Notes: generated by a model not told the origin, from the letters alone. DNA of 64,000 nucleotides from Laburnicola sp. R22_1 (GCA_014281115.1 JACONQ010000008.1:682001-746000), one strand, 5' to 3'; shown: positions 19,801 to 30,452, counted from the first letter of the stretch. Translations and numbers: made by a program.

Positions 19801-21521
19801 TGAAGTCTTCGCCGAAGTGCATGGATCCGGCCACGGTCATGCTCTTTGTTTAGGATGCCTACAACAAGAACGACCCACATAAAAACTCCTGATGCTTTTT
19901 CTTGAAGTTCGCTTCGGATCTGCTGCGCAATTTTGCTCTTGCCGATCTTCAACTCGCTCTCTAGGTAGTTGGTGATGTCCTGGCTGTGTCCTTCTTGCCC
20001 CTCTAGCACGAGACTCAGTCCTTTCCGGATTGTGATGTGTGGGTAATGTCTGCTCGAAAAACAGATTTGGAATCTAATACCGGCTGACGCTGAGAGCTCG
20101 CCAACGTGTTCAAAAAACTGTACCATATCTCGGACCTGCTCTTCTTCGCATTCATCCAGGGCGTCAATGAAACAGACCACAGAAGACTGACCAAGGCTCT
20201 GTATAGCTTGCTCCAACAGCAATTTGAGTGATTCGATGGCCCATTGGTGATCTGGTCTAATGCTCGACGATGAGAGACCGAGCGAGTCGAAAACGCACTG
20301 GAGAGCCGGAAGCCGTTCAAGGAGTTGCAGGAGTAGTGACTGATAAGTCCCGATCGTAGACTTCTCCATTTCTGCACCTCTTGCATTGAAGAAGAAGGAG
20401 ATGACAGTCCTGTCCTTCATCATTTTCCGCGTATTAGCAAGAGAAAACTTTATTAAGGTAGATTTTCCGGTTCCAGGCTTCCCTTTAATCCACAAGAGGC
20501 CATGGTGTTCGCCTAGTTTGGTGGTATCGAGCCAGTCAATGTACTCGGGCTTTGTTAATAACCATTTGCATGTCTTGGCGTGGGCGTTTTTAATAGTCAT
20601 CTGGCGTGCATCGATTTGGTCGAATCGCAATGAGTCCAATAGTATCCGCCTTTGGTCGTTGTCCAGCGACAGTATCTTACTTCCTAAGGACTCTGTGATC
20701 TCTTTGTGGAGCCTCCTGAAGGCGTTTTCTTCACCTTCTCCATAGTTTGGCACCATAGAGATACCAAATATACCCAGCAATGAGTATGCTTTGTCTTCTT
20801 TGCGTGTCGTGTGGCGGGCTTTCGACCACGATAATCGATCCTCTTTGCTAAACTCATGGAGAGGAGCCCCTTGAAGGGCTTGGATGGGGACTCCCGTTGT
20901 CTCGTGAATGTGTCGCTCTAGAGTTTCCTTGTCACCCAACCGATTTCCTTCTTTTGAGAAAAACGTGACGGTGTGAGGGGCCAGGAGTTCTTGCAGAGTC
21001 CAGCCTCGGGTAAACCATCTACTTTGCCGAAATGCCGGCTCCCAAGTGTACTGGAAGTTCTCGTTGTCTGCTTTCCGTTTTTGTATAGAGACATCCGCGA
21101 GGTACACATAGCATTGTGCCGCCTTTTGATACCAGCGAAACATCGAGTTGATCGCATCCTGGACTTCGACAGCATTTGCCTTGTTGATGCAGCAAGTATC
21201 CACCCAGAAGTATTCCAAGCCATCATGTTTGGCCCGTTGTGCGCAGAACCGAATTTTGGCATAGCCTGCCTTGCTCTTACTTGACTCGTTCGAGAACTCG
21301 TCGAATATCACCTCTTGATCCTCCTGCCAAGTATGCGAAAGTATAGCGTAGCGAGGTATTTCGTTCTCGTCAATTATGTCTTTAGTGAAGCTGAGCTCGT
21401 CATCGCCGCTGCGCTTTAGGAGCCGCATTGCGTCGTACAGGTTCCGGCTCTCGATCGTATCAGGCTGGATAATCGGTGGCGCACGACGGTCGTCGTCCGA
21501 TCGTTCGGTCGAGGGTGACAA
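16839..21521 (-). CDS. HET-NACHT-ankyrin NLR protein, 1,560 aa
   Basis: One uninterrupted exon. HET domain: RYAILSHTWQ at 57-66, FWVDTCCINKAN about 105-116, then RGWTLQELLAP about 172-182 and KEDKAYSLLGIFGI about 241-254. NACHT: Walker A GKPGTGKST at 347-355, Walker B VVCFIDALDECE at 448-459. A helical spacer leads to about 19 ankyrin repeats from residue 888 to the end, most of them 34 residues and nearly identical (DGRTPLSWAAQNGHEAVVKL type). In fungi such proteins act in non-self recognition: the repeats sense, NACHT oligomerises, HET triggers cell death. Repeat 18 is split by a foreign insert of about 45 residues. The gene fills the space between two inverted arms and is the only intact frame in a nest of broken transposons. 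Ligand and role are inferred from the family. Confidence 0.92.
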   Translation of the reverse strand: MSPSTERSDDDRRAPPIIQPDTIESRNLYDAMRLLKRSGDDELSFTKDIIDENEIPRYAILSHTWQEDQEVIFDEFSNESSKSKAGYAKIRFCAQRAKHDGLEYFWVDTCCINKANAVEVQDAINSMFRWYQKAAQCYVYLADVSIQKRKADNENFQYTWEPAFRQSRWFTRGWTLQELLAPHTVTFFSKEGNRLGDKETLERHIHETTGVPIQALQGAPLHEFSKEDRLSWSKARHTTRKEDKAYSLLGIFGISMVPNYGEGEENAFRRLHKEITESLGSKILSLDNDQRRILLDSLRFDQIDARQMTIKNAHAKTCKWLLTKPEYIDWLDTTKLGEHHGLLWIKGKPGTGKSTLIKFSLANTRKMMKDRTVISFFFNARGAEMEKSTIGTYQSLLLQLLERLPALQCVFDSLGLSSSSIRPDHQWAIESLKLLLEQAIQSLGQSSVVCFIDALDECEEEQVRDMVQFFEHVGELSASAGIRFQICFSSRHYPHITIRKGLSLVLEGQEGHSQDITNYLESELKIGKSKIAQQIRSELQEKASGVFMWVVLVVGILNKEHDRGRIHALRRRLQEIPGDLHTLFRDILTRDSHNRDELVLCIQWVLFAKQPLSPEQLYFAVLSGVESEAVSKWDPDEITKDAIKLFILDSSKGLAEITTSKNRTVQFIHESVRDFLLKEDGLGDVWPHLRSNLQGQSHEQLKQCCLTYMSMDVFTPLKIPNSLPKALSQQAADLRKSANNMFPFLEYAVQNALYHADLAEGSGIAQGNFILSFLQPSWIQLDNLFEKHEVRRHTEEVSILYVLGERNLSSLIRAHPSAISCLEVGKERYGPPLFAALATRSGEALQAFVDALSKDRLPGSYLNEIQAHYYENKGEQSLGRNFQFSNRRSVLSYVAELGNEAIVKLLLDTGKVDVDAKDRDGRTPLWRAALNGHEAIVKLLLDTGKVNVNAKGRYGLTPLLGAAMNGLEAIVKLLLDKCKVDVDAKDRDGRTPLSWAALNGHEVVVKQLLDTGKVDVDSKDQDGWTPLSWAAQNGHEAVVKLLLDTGKVDSDSTLLWAAKNGHETVVKLLLDTGKVDVDSKDQDGRTPLSWAAQNGHEAVVKLLLDTGKVDVDSKDQDGWTPLSLAVQNRHEVVVKLLLDTGKVDVDLRDQDGRTPLSLAVQNRHEVVVKLLLDTGKVDGDSKDQDGRTPLSWAAQNGHEAVVKLLLDTGKVDVDSKDQDGWTPLSLAVQNRHEVVVKLLLDTGKVDVDSKNQSGRTPISWAAQNGHEAVVKLLLDTGKVDVDSRDQDGRTPLSLAVQNRHEVVVKLLLDTGKVDVDSKDQDGRTPLSWAAQNGHEAVVKLLLDTGKVDVDSKDQDGWTPLSLAVQNRHEVVVKLLLDTGKVDVDSKDQDGRTPLSWAAQNGHEAVVKLLLDTGKVDVDSKDQDGRTPLSWAAQNGHEAVVKLLLDTGKVDVDSRDQDGRTPLSWAAQGKAIQEKLACRTQAGSNHALQDYQMQLMLLEQQNKKRLLKAKMAVGVVKLLLETGKANMDLKDNNGWTPLQWAAQNGCEAVVKLLQSYANLPY
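17105..18835 (-). repeat. 102-bp tandem repeat array encoding ankyrin units
   Basis: The coding repeat is 102 bp. Two main types alternate: one with SWAAQNGHEAVVKL and one with SLAVQNRHEVVVKL. Units 7-17 run A B B A B A B A B A A. One unit junction near 18350-18375 is shortened by a few codons. High sequence identity between units fits recent homogenisation by unequal exchange. Confidence 0.9.
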
Positions 21522-23740
21522 ATGGCAGCTATCGAGAGTGGTGCGAGTGTTAGCGGCCAGAGTACACTTTTTGCGTGGAAGAGTCCAGTTGTGGAAGAGC
21601 GATGGTGCGAGAGGCAGTTAGGTAGCTGCGACAGGCTGACCTTGGTCTGGTCGGTTGGCGGCGCAGCAGAATGTGGCGGAGCAAGGCTGAACAAAACCTA
21701 CAAAGCGCAATCAAAAGTTTTACTGATGTACCTTGCTATGCTATACATATTCATTTTCTCTATGTTATAAAAGGCTGGGGGTCGGGGTAAAGACTAGCCC
21801 GCTAATTTGCTGCAGCGAAGCTTCCAGCTGCTCTAGATCAGGTGGCGGTGAGATGCGCCTGCTAGAATGGGGGCCATTGAAGATTCGCCACCTCAGACCG
21901 ACGAACTCCTCTGGTGACACTAGCAGGGAGGACGGCCGACCCGCACCTGCCAGGACCTTGCGCCGGAGGCGATGGTTTGTAGATATGGCTGAAGAGAAGA
22001 GTGCTGTATGCAGCTGTAGATGGTGTAGGGTCTTGCTAAGCATGGCCACCATAAACAACCCAAAACTCCTCGCCACCCTCCTAGGTCGAACTAAAGCACA
22101 CCTCTACGGCCCTAGAGATTGCAGTGCTTCATGTATGCAGCCGCTGGTTGTTTGACAGTACAGCAGCTGTATCGCCTGAGCATGCGGGGCCTTCCCACCT
22201 TCGTATGTGTTTGCAACGATGGCGTGCGGCCTGTGGCACTAAACCCACTCGCCGACGCGCAGGCTTCGATTTCTAGTGCCTCCCCTACTCTATCTGACCA
22301 TATAACTGTATTCCCCTTCAACAAGCCAAGACTACATCTCGGCTGCTGCTTGGTCTAAGAATCGGCGCCGGTAGGCTCAAGAAGCATAAGGACGTGGTGG
22401 CTTAAGCAGGTCTTTCGTTCGGTCAGCGGAAGGGACAACGGCGGATCTCGGCACTCAGGGGCGGCGCGATGGTATCGCTGTGCGTTAGGTCGTATCTTGA
22501 AGTTGTATAATACCGTGTCGAGTGGTTGCGACGCTAAAACGCGTCGGCTAACTAAACAAGTGCCGTGCCCTTAAGTCCTCCCAATCCTGTGTCGGATTAG
22601 GGATAATCCAAACGCTTATGCAACTCGCACAGCCACATATTGTACATATCGTATAATAAAATACCCACTGGTGCATGAGGTAAGACGTGCGGGGTCATCT
22701 CGCATTAGCCAGGATCGGTAGTTCGCTTCCGATGGAAGTACTGATCGACGGGGCGGCCCTGCATGAAATCGCGCCTCGCAGCGCGCATAGGGCTGATGAT
22801 GACTTCCTGGTATTGGAGGGGGGTTGTACTGTGGTATCCGGCCGAAGTAGTGTAGGTGGGTCGCGCACAGCAGGGGTGCGCATCCTATGTAATTAAATGC
22901 AACCTTTCTGTTTCTGTCTAATATTACATACAAATTTCAGTACTTTGTATGACCGCCTTCGGCATTAATCACAGCCCGGCATCGAGCTGGCATGCTATCA
23001 ATAAGCTCCCTTAACTGTTCTACAGTGATCGACTCCCAGGCTTCCTGTACTATCCTACGCAGTTGATCATATGTTGGCTGTCTCCCACCTTCTTAATCAG
23101 GGTAATTCACCTCTATATAGTCCTTCATCTTGTTCCACACAGCTTCAATAGGGTTAAGATCTAAGGAGAATGCTAGCCAAAAGATAGGATAAATCCCTCT
23201 TTAAGAAAGCTCCTCTATTGTGTACGCAGCTGAGTGCCCTAGTGCCCCATCTTGCATGAAGCTTAGGTGAGGATTTAGACGTAACCAGCCATCAATAAGT
23301 GGTACAATCCGCTCACAGTAGCTCTCCTTATTAATTGACTTCCACTCCTTCTCCCAGAACAGATAAGGACCTTTAGACATGCCAGAGAAGCAGCCCCAGA
23401 ACATCCACCCACGCTTTCTGCGGATCTTCTCTACTAGGCAGGTATCCTCTAGCTCCTCTCCTAGTCGCCTTGTTACCTATACTTTTCTGTAACGTCCACC
23501 CGTGATCCATGTTTCATCGCTCCATAGGATCCTCCACCATTGCCAGGGTTCCCAGTTGATATGAGCCTCTGCCCACGCAAGGCGTATCTGCCGATTTTGC
23601 TCAGTAAGAGGAGGCTTAGCACGGGCTACACAGCGTCTGTACCCTCTCCTTCGTAGAGCACTCCTAATTGTATATTCGCCAACTCCCCAGTGCTCAAAAG
23701 GTCCCTTAGCAAGCTAGAGATAGCTTAGCTGCCTATTACT

Positions 23741-26700
23741 CAGGGTTGTCAACAACCAAACATGCCTCAATATTTTGTTTGAATTTTGTTTGAATTGACA
23801 ACGTCAACCAAACAAAAAGCTGCTGCTGCAATTTTGATAGGTCAAACAAACAAAAGAGGCAATTGCAGTCAAAAAATTTGAAGTTTGTTTGAATCGCTTA
23901 GCATACTGTAATGATAAGGTACCCTAGAGTTAGTGATATATTCTTAGTGTTGATGTAACAATAACTTTCCCAACGCTGCAATTATATAGGTATTCCTATA
24001 GTAAACAGAGCAAAAACGGAGCTTCTTAAGTGGATTGTACCTGCGTAAAAAAGCCCGCATAACGGATGTGTGCTTCCACTGGCCGCCAGCAACTGATATA
24101 CATGAATTGCTATTCGGCTTTAGCACCTCCTATCCTCTGTTCCTCCTCTTTCTTTACGTAGGTAATAAGCTGTTAAAACAATAAATATATATATAATAAT
24201 CTAAATAAGCTAATATTATAGTGTTGAGGTATTGTAGCAAAGTGAGTTTGCGCTGTTGCAGCGAAGCCTAAGTTATGTTTATATATTCTGAACCTAGTTA
24301 CTACTCTTAAAAAATCGTTTGCTATAACCACGCAATAAATCTTGTCTTCTATAAGTTAAACTATTAAATCAATGTTGCTAAATTAATTCCTGTCGCCTGT
24401 TTTACTATATCTCTATTGTTGCGGGCTGCAGAGCGTCGCGCAGTACGCCTTGGCATGAAGTGGTAATGTTGGCTAGCCGACCGCGTACTTTCCGCGTACC
24501 TTGCGCGTCAACGCTTACACACCCACTATACTTTGGCTTACTTGCCTGCGCCTACAGCTTACTTTTTCGCGCCTTTGCTTACCTTCACGCTTACTATGCC
24601 CCCAAAACGAAGCCGCGAGCCTGCTAAGGCATCCGAACCTATGCCTAAACGTTCCCAACGTGCGCCGAAACCCAGCCAGCGCCTTATGGATAGCCAGCGG
24701 CCGCTTACTCCTCCGCCAACCTAGCTGTCTATTAAGGTAGTTGACGAGCCAGAGCCGCCTATTGAGGTGCTTAAAAGTACTCTAGAGCCGCGCTTAATAG
24801 AGCCACCAACCGAGCTAGAGGAGCGCGCCCGGAGGCCATCACCACGGCCTATACTACAAGCCTTACAGGCCGATGAGCCAGCTTGGGAGTTGCTGTTAGT
24901 GGCTAATAAGCCGCCTATAGCTACTAAGCCGCCGCGCGCGTTTAGTAATGCTGCCACAGAGGCTTTAGTAGAGGAGGACGCTGCGCCTAGTGTTGACTTT
25001 ACCAACTACGAAGGCCTTAACTTGAAGCGCCTGCTGGGCTTCAATGTGCCTCTATCCACACCCACAGGCAACATCAGCTAGGTCTTTAGGCACGGCTATC
25101 GCCTTCGAAAGCTTGGTACTAACCCTAAGAAGATCTACTTCTAATGCAAGCACTGTCACATCAACAGAAAGAAGGGCGGCCTACACTAGACCACTCTGTC
25201 AACTACAGCCGCCAACAACCATTTGAAGCAAGACCTTCCCGGCCATCGGCTCACCAAACAAGGCACTATCGTACACAAGAGGCCGCTCAAACCTGGCCAG
25301 AAGTCGCTGCGATGGGCGGAAGAAAACGGGGTCACATTAAGCCAAGATGCAACGCAGGAGCTGGGTAACTTCGACGTACAAGGCTTCAGGCAAGCTGCAG
25401 TGTTATGGCTCGTCAACAACAACAGGCCATTACGCGAGTTTGAGACTGAGTCCTTCCGCGCGATAATCAGGTTCGCCAACCCAGAGGCAGAGGCGGCGCT
25501 ATGGAGGTCTCACAACAGCGTTTCGAGGTTCGTGATGAGGCTTTACAGCTGGCTACAACCTCAAGTTAAGCGCGCCTTGTCTGAGGCCTCTAGCAAAATA
25601 CACATAAGCTTTGACGGCTGGACTACTAAGGGGGAAGCGCGGCTTCTTTGCAATTTGTGCGCACTACGCTGACTCTCAAGGCAATATAGTTGACCTTCCC
25701 ATCGCCTTGCCGCAGCTGGTTGGTGCGCACACAGGCTCAGCGATCGCGGAAGCTGTCGTACGAATCCTACGCTACTTTGAGATTTCTAGCAGCAATTTGG
25801 GCTATTTCGTGCTTGACAACGCCTACAACAACGATACTGCAGTTAATAAACTCGGCACAATGTACGGCTTTATCGCCAACAATCGACGCCTCCGCTGCGC
25901 TTGCCACATACTCAACCTCGTTAGGCAAACTATTATGTTTGGCACTGACTCCGACGCCTTTGATAACGAGCCTGAACACTACAACAAAGAGGAGTTTTAT
26001 ATAAAGCAATAGCGGAAAGATGGTCCGCTTGGCGTGTTTCTTGATATTGTTAACTACATTAACACGCCAAAACAATAGGGTATATTTGAGGATTGTCAGA
26101 ACAGCGAAGCAGTTGAGATGCCTGCTGGCGCTACAGCAAGACGCCGTGAGCCTTTCAAGCCTGGAGTTACGCGTTAGAACAGCTATCATGACTGCTTTAA
26201 GCGCGGTGTTGAGCTACAACACGCCATTAACAGCTACTCCTCCTACCACATACAAGAGACTGAGCACGCTGACGAGCTTGCCAAAAGCAACAACACTAAG
26301 CCGCCTATTATGCCGCAGTGGATGCGATCAGGCGGGCTTGCAGCTGCAGACTGGGCGGTGATTACCGAGTACATTGAGGTGCTTGAGCCGCTGAAGTCCG
26401 CAACTAATCGCTTGCAAGGTCGCGGCAAAGCTGGCACTTACGGCGCGTTATACGAGGTTATCCCTGTGTTTGAGTCTCTTATTGCTGACCTAGATGCCCG
26501 CCTTAGACTGTTTGAAAGCGTCAATTACCTGCCAGACGAGGCGCCAGAAGATCACGTCGCTATCAACGTACGTGCTGCGCTCAAGAAGGCGAGCAAGTAC
26601 CTTAATAAACTCCTCAAAATCCCCGTCTACTACACTGCCACGGCACTCCACCCACGCTTCAAGAACTACTTTAAACGCTTCTGGCGTAAGAAGCCCGCAC

Positions 26701-27409
26701 AGTTACAAGCTACGCACGCGAGCTTCGAGCAGCTTTGGGCTCGTTACAAGCCCGCCCTAGCGACAGCAACAACAATAACAACTGCGCCTAAACACGCGAT
26801 AAGCAGCTTTAACAACGCGATCGATTCGGTACTTGACAACAGCGACGAGATAATAGGGGTGGCGGATGAGTACGAGAGCTGGCTTAGAGAGCCAACATGG
26901 ACATCAGAACAGTACAAAACTGGCTGTACAGCTGTCCAATACTGGTACCAGCTCAAGCCAAGGTATCCCAATTTGTCACGATTGGCGCTGGACGTGTTAA
27001 CTATCCCTGCCTCCAGCGCTAACTGTGAGCGAGTCTTCTCAGGTACTGGCGACGTACTTAAGCCACAGAGACGCAAAATAGGCAGCCAACTATTAGCTGC
27101 TTTAATTTGTACTCAACGATGGATTCGAGCAGGTTTTAAACCTCCAAGCGCAAAGGTGGTGGCAACGTACAATGACAATAAGCTCAACGAACAGTTTAGC
27201 ATACATAAGTGGGAGGAGCCGCCGCCTATAACACCACCAGAGTCTCTTTCACAGTCCTCTTAAAGTACTCAAAATCAAACAAACAATCAAATAAAAAGCG
27301 CCTCTATAGCTCCATCAAATCAAACAAACAAACTACAACACCAAGAAAGTCGTCAAACAAACAAATTCAGAGCCACAAATTTTGTTTGTTTTGTTTATTG
27401 ACAAGTCTG
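23741..27409 (+). mobile_element. hAT DNA transposon, 3.67 kb
   Basis: Ends CAGGGTTGTCAA and TTGACAAGTCTG are 12-bp imperfect inverted repeats. CTATTACT on both sides (23733-23740, 27410-27417) is the 8-bp duplication of hAT elements. Both subterminal regions are crowded with TTTGTTTGAAT/TCAAACAAACAA words, likely transposase-binding repeats. Confidence 0.93.
24596..27263 (+). pseudogene. hAT transposase with several stops and one frameshift
   Basis: ATG at 24596 (MPPKRSREPAKASEP). A partial BED-type zinc finger (CKHCHINRKKGG) lies near 25145. The RNase-H-like core shows ISFDGWTTKG, ICAHYADSQGNIV and CACHILNLV; the C-terminal dimerisation region shows LDVLTIPASSANCERVFSGTGD near 27000. One frame holds from 24596 to about 25630 with TAG codons; a G5 run there shifts the frame, and the second frame continues to 27263 with a few more stops. 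Restless/Activator-like in kind, inactive as it stands. Confidence 0.87.
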
Positions 27410-28133
27410 CTATTACTACGCGAGGATCATATATATGCCTCAAGTTGATCAACTTAGGCATCCGTAAGGCGAGGTGGGCGACCAGAGCGCTTCTTGGGCG
27501 TGACGCGATCCTTAGTAACTGCGTAGCCAACTTGTCTCTTTGTACATTAAAGCTAGTTAGCGATAAAGTCGTAGGTATGGCCTGCTCGACGTAGAGCGCG
27601 TGCCTCTACAGCCTCATCGCGGGTAAGGTATCAATAGCGAGGTGTAGAAGGTGGTTCGGACATTATGCGGGTGACGTGGGGATGAAGAAGCGCGACAAAG
27701 AAACACGTATCTCTATACAAATTGGGTGACGCTAAATGTGGATTTGTCAGAAAGTCGTATTTAATTACATAGGATGCGCACCCCTGCTGTGCGCGACCCA
27801 CCTACACTACTTCGGCCGGATACCACAGTAAGAGCAGGATCAGGCTATTCTACAAAAGCTCGGAGCGAAAAAGGCTTGAGGCTGACGCTATTGGGAGGGA
27901 AGCCTGTTGTGCCACGACACACGGCGCTGTACAAATCAGGCGCGGAAGCGACGATGCGAACGTAATATTTGGGCAAAGTGGAACATAAACATTTAGAATT
28001 AGCTACAACAAATTATTTTTGTAGAATTATAGCAAGATTCGTTGTGCGCATAAGCTTTCTGGTTGCTGAAAGTCGAAGTACCCCTCATTTTTCTCGGCAC
28101 ACAGTGTTTCTCGCTAAGCAGTGAGGGACGTTA

Positions 28134-30059
28134 TTAATCGAAAGTATGAAATAGGTATTAATCGCTATTGTAGCAGCGCTCTCCTCGCTCTAGGAGCTGT
28201 ATTAGATCTATACTAATACGCTCGAACGGTTAAGTCGCTAGTTCTTAAGGTGGCCTTTAACTAATAATCTTCGTTAGCTTTAACTATATACACGTCTTAT
28301 AGTCCTTCTACTTTAGTGCTTAGCTATCTATAATATGTAGGCCTTCAACGTTCTTAGGCAGGTGCTTAATTGCCTCTCTGCTAGCGTGACCCCACATAAT
28401 ATGTGCTTCCTCTACAGTTAACTATAGTAGCTTCTTAGGCTTGTATAAAGGCTTCTTACGGGCGTGTGCTAAGGCTATAAGTAGAGGGCTAGCGTCTAGT
28501 CTTTTTATACCTTTAGCGTCTATTAACTAGTGTCTGCTAGTATAGTTAAGCTTGCAAATAACGTTCTTCTAGCTCTTTTAGTATAAGCAGTCTCGTCCTA
28601 AGTTAAAATAAATGCCTATTAATCGACAGCGTAACAGGCCAACAATATTAGTAAGAAATCCTAGGATATATGCAATGTATGTAAGCTCTATCTGCTCTGT
28701 GCCTCTGGGCGTGTTAATAAGTAGGATAACATCTCCCCACTTGTGTATTAATAGCTCTTGATCTCCAGCCTTAATAACTTCACCTATCCTATTAGCTTGC
28801 TTCTTCTAACTATAGGCTCTGCTGTTGGTGACGTGTGTGTTTGATCCTGGATCAAGAATCTATTAATTGATTAGACTTGGCTTGACTGTCTACTTGCTCG
28901 CGTAGTCAGAGCTTATAGTAAGCTGCGATACATAACTATTTAGCGTGTTAAGCGTAGGACTGTGATTATTAAACTGTTAAGGTGCTGTTGAGACTGTAGA
29001 CGCTGCCAGTTCTGCCTAGTCTCTAGTATTTGTCGCGCTCCTATTCGCTTTAAGTGCTGCCTTTATAGCTCCTCTAAATAATAATTAGCTTGCTATAGCC
29101 TTATTAAATCGTTCTTGTATCTTAGGTTTAGGTATCCATCCTTGAGGCTTGCCCTTCGCTCCTAGATACCAGCAGTCCTTAAATCGATGATTGAGACCAC
29201 ATATACACTTAGGCTTCTTATCTTAAGTCTTTTCTTTCTTCTCTGTTGCCTGTGGCTTGTTGGTGCTGATGCCTAGTGTGGCAAAGGTGCTGAGCGATAA
29301 CGCTACTGGTCTCGTCGAACGCTAGTACATAGTGAATTGAGCGATAAGGTTGTGTATGCTCTTAACAGCCTGTCCCTGGATCTGTGCTTTAAATAGATTG
29401 GCTTGCTGAGTAGTTGCCTATGTGTTGTTAAGTCCTTTAACTGCGAGTAGAAAATCGCGCTGTGCTCGCGGCGATGTTACGTTGGGTAGGTTCGCTGCCT
29501 CGCACAGACGTACAACATGTAGCCACTCATCTAGCCAGGTATTAATATTGTTGCGGGGTTGGCTCTGCAATTGCCGATACTTTGCTAGAAGCTGCAGCTC
29601 CCTCTTAGCCGTTGATGGGCAGAGGTGCTTCTTGAGCCTCTTTAATCGAGCGTACGCTGTATTGTCGCTCTGGATCAGATGTATATAGCGACGGCTGATC
29701 GTTCTGCCAATCTCCTGGGTAAAGTTGTCCAACGCTTTCCTCTTGATCGTATATCTAGCCAAGGCTCGATCATAGCCTCTCTCCGCCTGCTAGTATCGCT
29801 AGAACTCCTCAGTTGTCATGTCTTTCAGCACAACGCCGGTATCCTGCTCTGTCCCCTCATGGTAGTGCTCTAGTATCACGGGCACTGGCTCCTCAAGCTG
29901 TTCGAGTGCCGCCTCGTCAAGATCCGGGTTAACCATAGGCCAGAGGTGATTTCGATTCGCGCTATCCTTACGTAGGAAGATCCATTCTTCCTAGTCTGCC
30001 GGCTTCTCGAGTATAACCGTCGTCCTCGTAACCAGTCCATCTAGCTCGGTCGTAGGCAT
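28134..30059 (-). pseudogene. Copia gag, protease and N-terminal integrase
   Basis: ATG at 30059 (MPTTELDGLV). Gag core at 29762-29418 (NNINTWLDEWLHVVRLCEAA, UBN2/gag type) is open. Near 29200 is a zinc-knuckle-like CICGLNHRFKDCWYL. Protease active site ILDPGSNTHVTNS near 28850. Gag-pre-integrase motif EEAHIMWGHASREAIKHL near 28400, then the start of the integrase core (LFHTFD) at the insertion point. Several TAG/TAA codons. Confidence 0.85.
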
Positions 30060-30250
30060 CTTGCTCTATCGGCTCCTAGAGGGGCTCTTCGGTACGGAAC
30101 GCGTGCTCGAGGCTCGGTAAGGTAGCTTGGTGACGTAGCTCTGTTGACAGCTTGTCAACAGCTCCTCAGCAGCTCGTCAGTACGTGCAGTAGCAACAGCG
30201 ATTGAAGTCGATAGCCAGGTGCTCAGCAGCTGCAGTGGTCAAAGTCGACA

Positions 30251-30264
30251 GCCGGGCTCATAAC
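30251..30264 (-). other. Copia primer-binding site
   Basis: The minus strand directly after the 5' LTR reads GTTATGAGCCCGGC. This is complementary to GGGCTCATAAC, the anticodon stem-loop of initiator Met tRNA with CAT, so priming by an internal half-tRNA as in Drosophila copia is likely. Confidence 0.6.
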
Positions 30265-30445
30265 TGTGGGCGGGCAGGCATATGAGGACAACAAGCTGTA
30301 TTGCTATTTGCAGAAAAGAGAGTGGAGTGAGGAGTCTACTAAGGAAGAAAGGAGAGGGCGAGAGCTTTATCTTGAGGGTAGTGGTCTGTGCACCTGAATG
30401 GAACCTTCTACACACACCACCTCTGACGTAAGTCACGTGGCTACA
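30265..30445 (-). repeat. Copia 5' LTR
   Basis: 181 bp, TGTGGGCGGG to GTGGCTACA on the plus strand, with ACTTC directly outside. Two or three transitions separate it from 11053-11233. Confidence 0.92.
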
Positions 30446-30452
30446 ACTTCTC

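Larger units (their letters stand above)
22937..27663 (-). pseudogene. Tc1/mariner transposase copy B, interrupted
   Basis: Same protein as copy A on the opposite strand, ATG at 27663 and stop at 22937-22939. The hAT is inserted in the helix-turn-helix part (between 23740 and 27410). It keeps the GGG that copy A lost near its end but shares the nonsense codons, so the common ancestor of both arms was already dead. Confidence 0.85.
22829..27828 (-). mobile_element. Tc1/mariner element, copy B, split by a hAT
   Basis: Same inverted ends as copy A, TA at 22827-22828 and 27829-27830. Without the hAT and its 8-bp duplication it is about 1,323 bp. It sits at exactly the same position within its arm as copy A. 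Confidence 0.9.
14048..28131. mobile_element. Inverted-arm element carrying an NLR gene, 14 kb (10.4 kb without the inner hAT)
   Basis: Outer ends are inverted repeats: ACGTCCCTCACTGCGTAGCG at 14048 pairs with the sequence ending at 28131, and TA sits directly outside both (14046-14047, 28132-28133). From the ends inward the two sides are inverted copies for about 2.5 kb (14048-16580 and 21919-28131, the latter interrupted by a hAT). Each arm contains a Tc1/mariner copy at the same place. The unique 5.3-kb centre contains only the HET-NACHT-ankyrin gene. The whole unit interrupts the Copia integrase, and deleting it with one TA rejoins the integrase frame, which proves that it arrived as one insertion or grew inside one. 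Which enzyme moved it is unknown. Confidence 0.85.
21919..28131. repeat. Right inverted arm, interrupted by a hAT element
   Basis: Inverted copy of 14048-16580. Differences seen include one extra C beside the mariner (six against five), scattered C/T changes, the 1-bp indel in the transposase, and about ten percent divergence in the outermost 150 bp. The hAT at 23741-27409 has no counterpart in the left arm and is therefore younger than the arm duplication. Confidence 0.88.
11053..30445 (-). mobile_element. Copia (Ty1-type) LTR retrotransposon, interrupted by a 14-kb insertion
   Basis: Two 181-bp LTRs (11053-11233, 30265-30445) in the same orientation are flanked by ACTTC on both outer sides (11048-11052, 30446-30450), a 5-bp target duplication. 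On the minus strand the order is 5' LTR, tRNA primer site, gag with zinc knuckle, protease, integrase, RT, RNase H, purine tract, 3' LTR. Without the insertion at 14048-28131 the element is about 5.3 kb, normal for Copia. The LTRs differ at only a couple of positions, but coding regions hold scattered stops, so it is inactive, probably by mild RIP. Confidence 0.92.

Noticed and set aside
14048..28131. Starship-type giant mobile element
   Set aside because: No tyrosine recombinase (DUF3435-type captain) at either end, and the ends are TIRs with a TA duplication.
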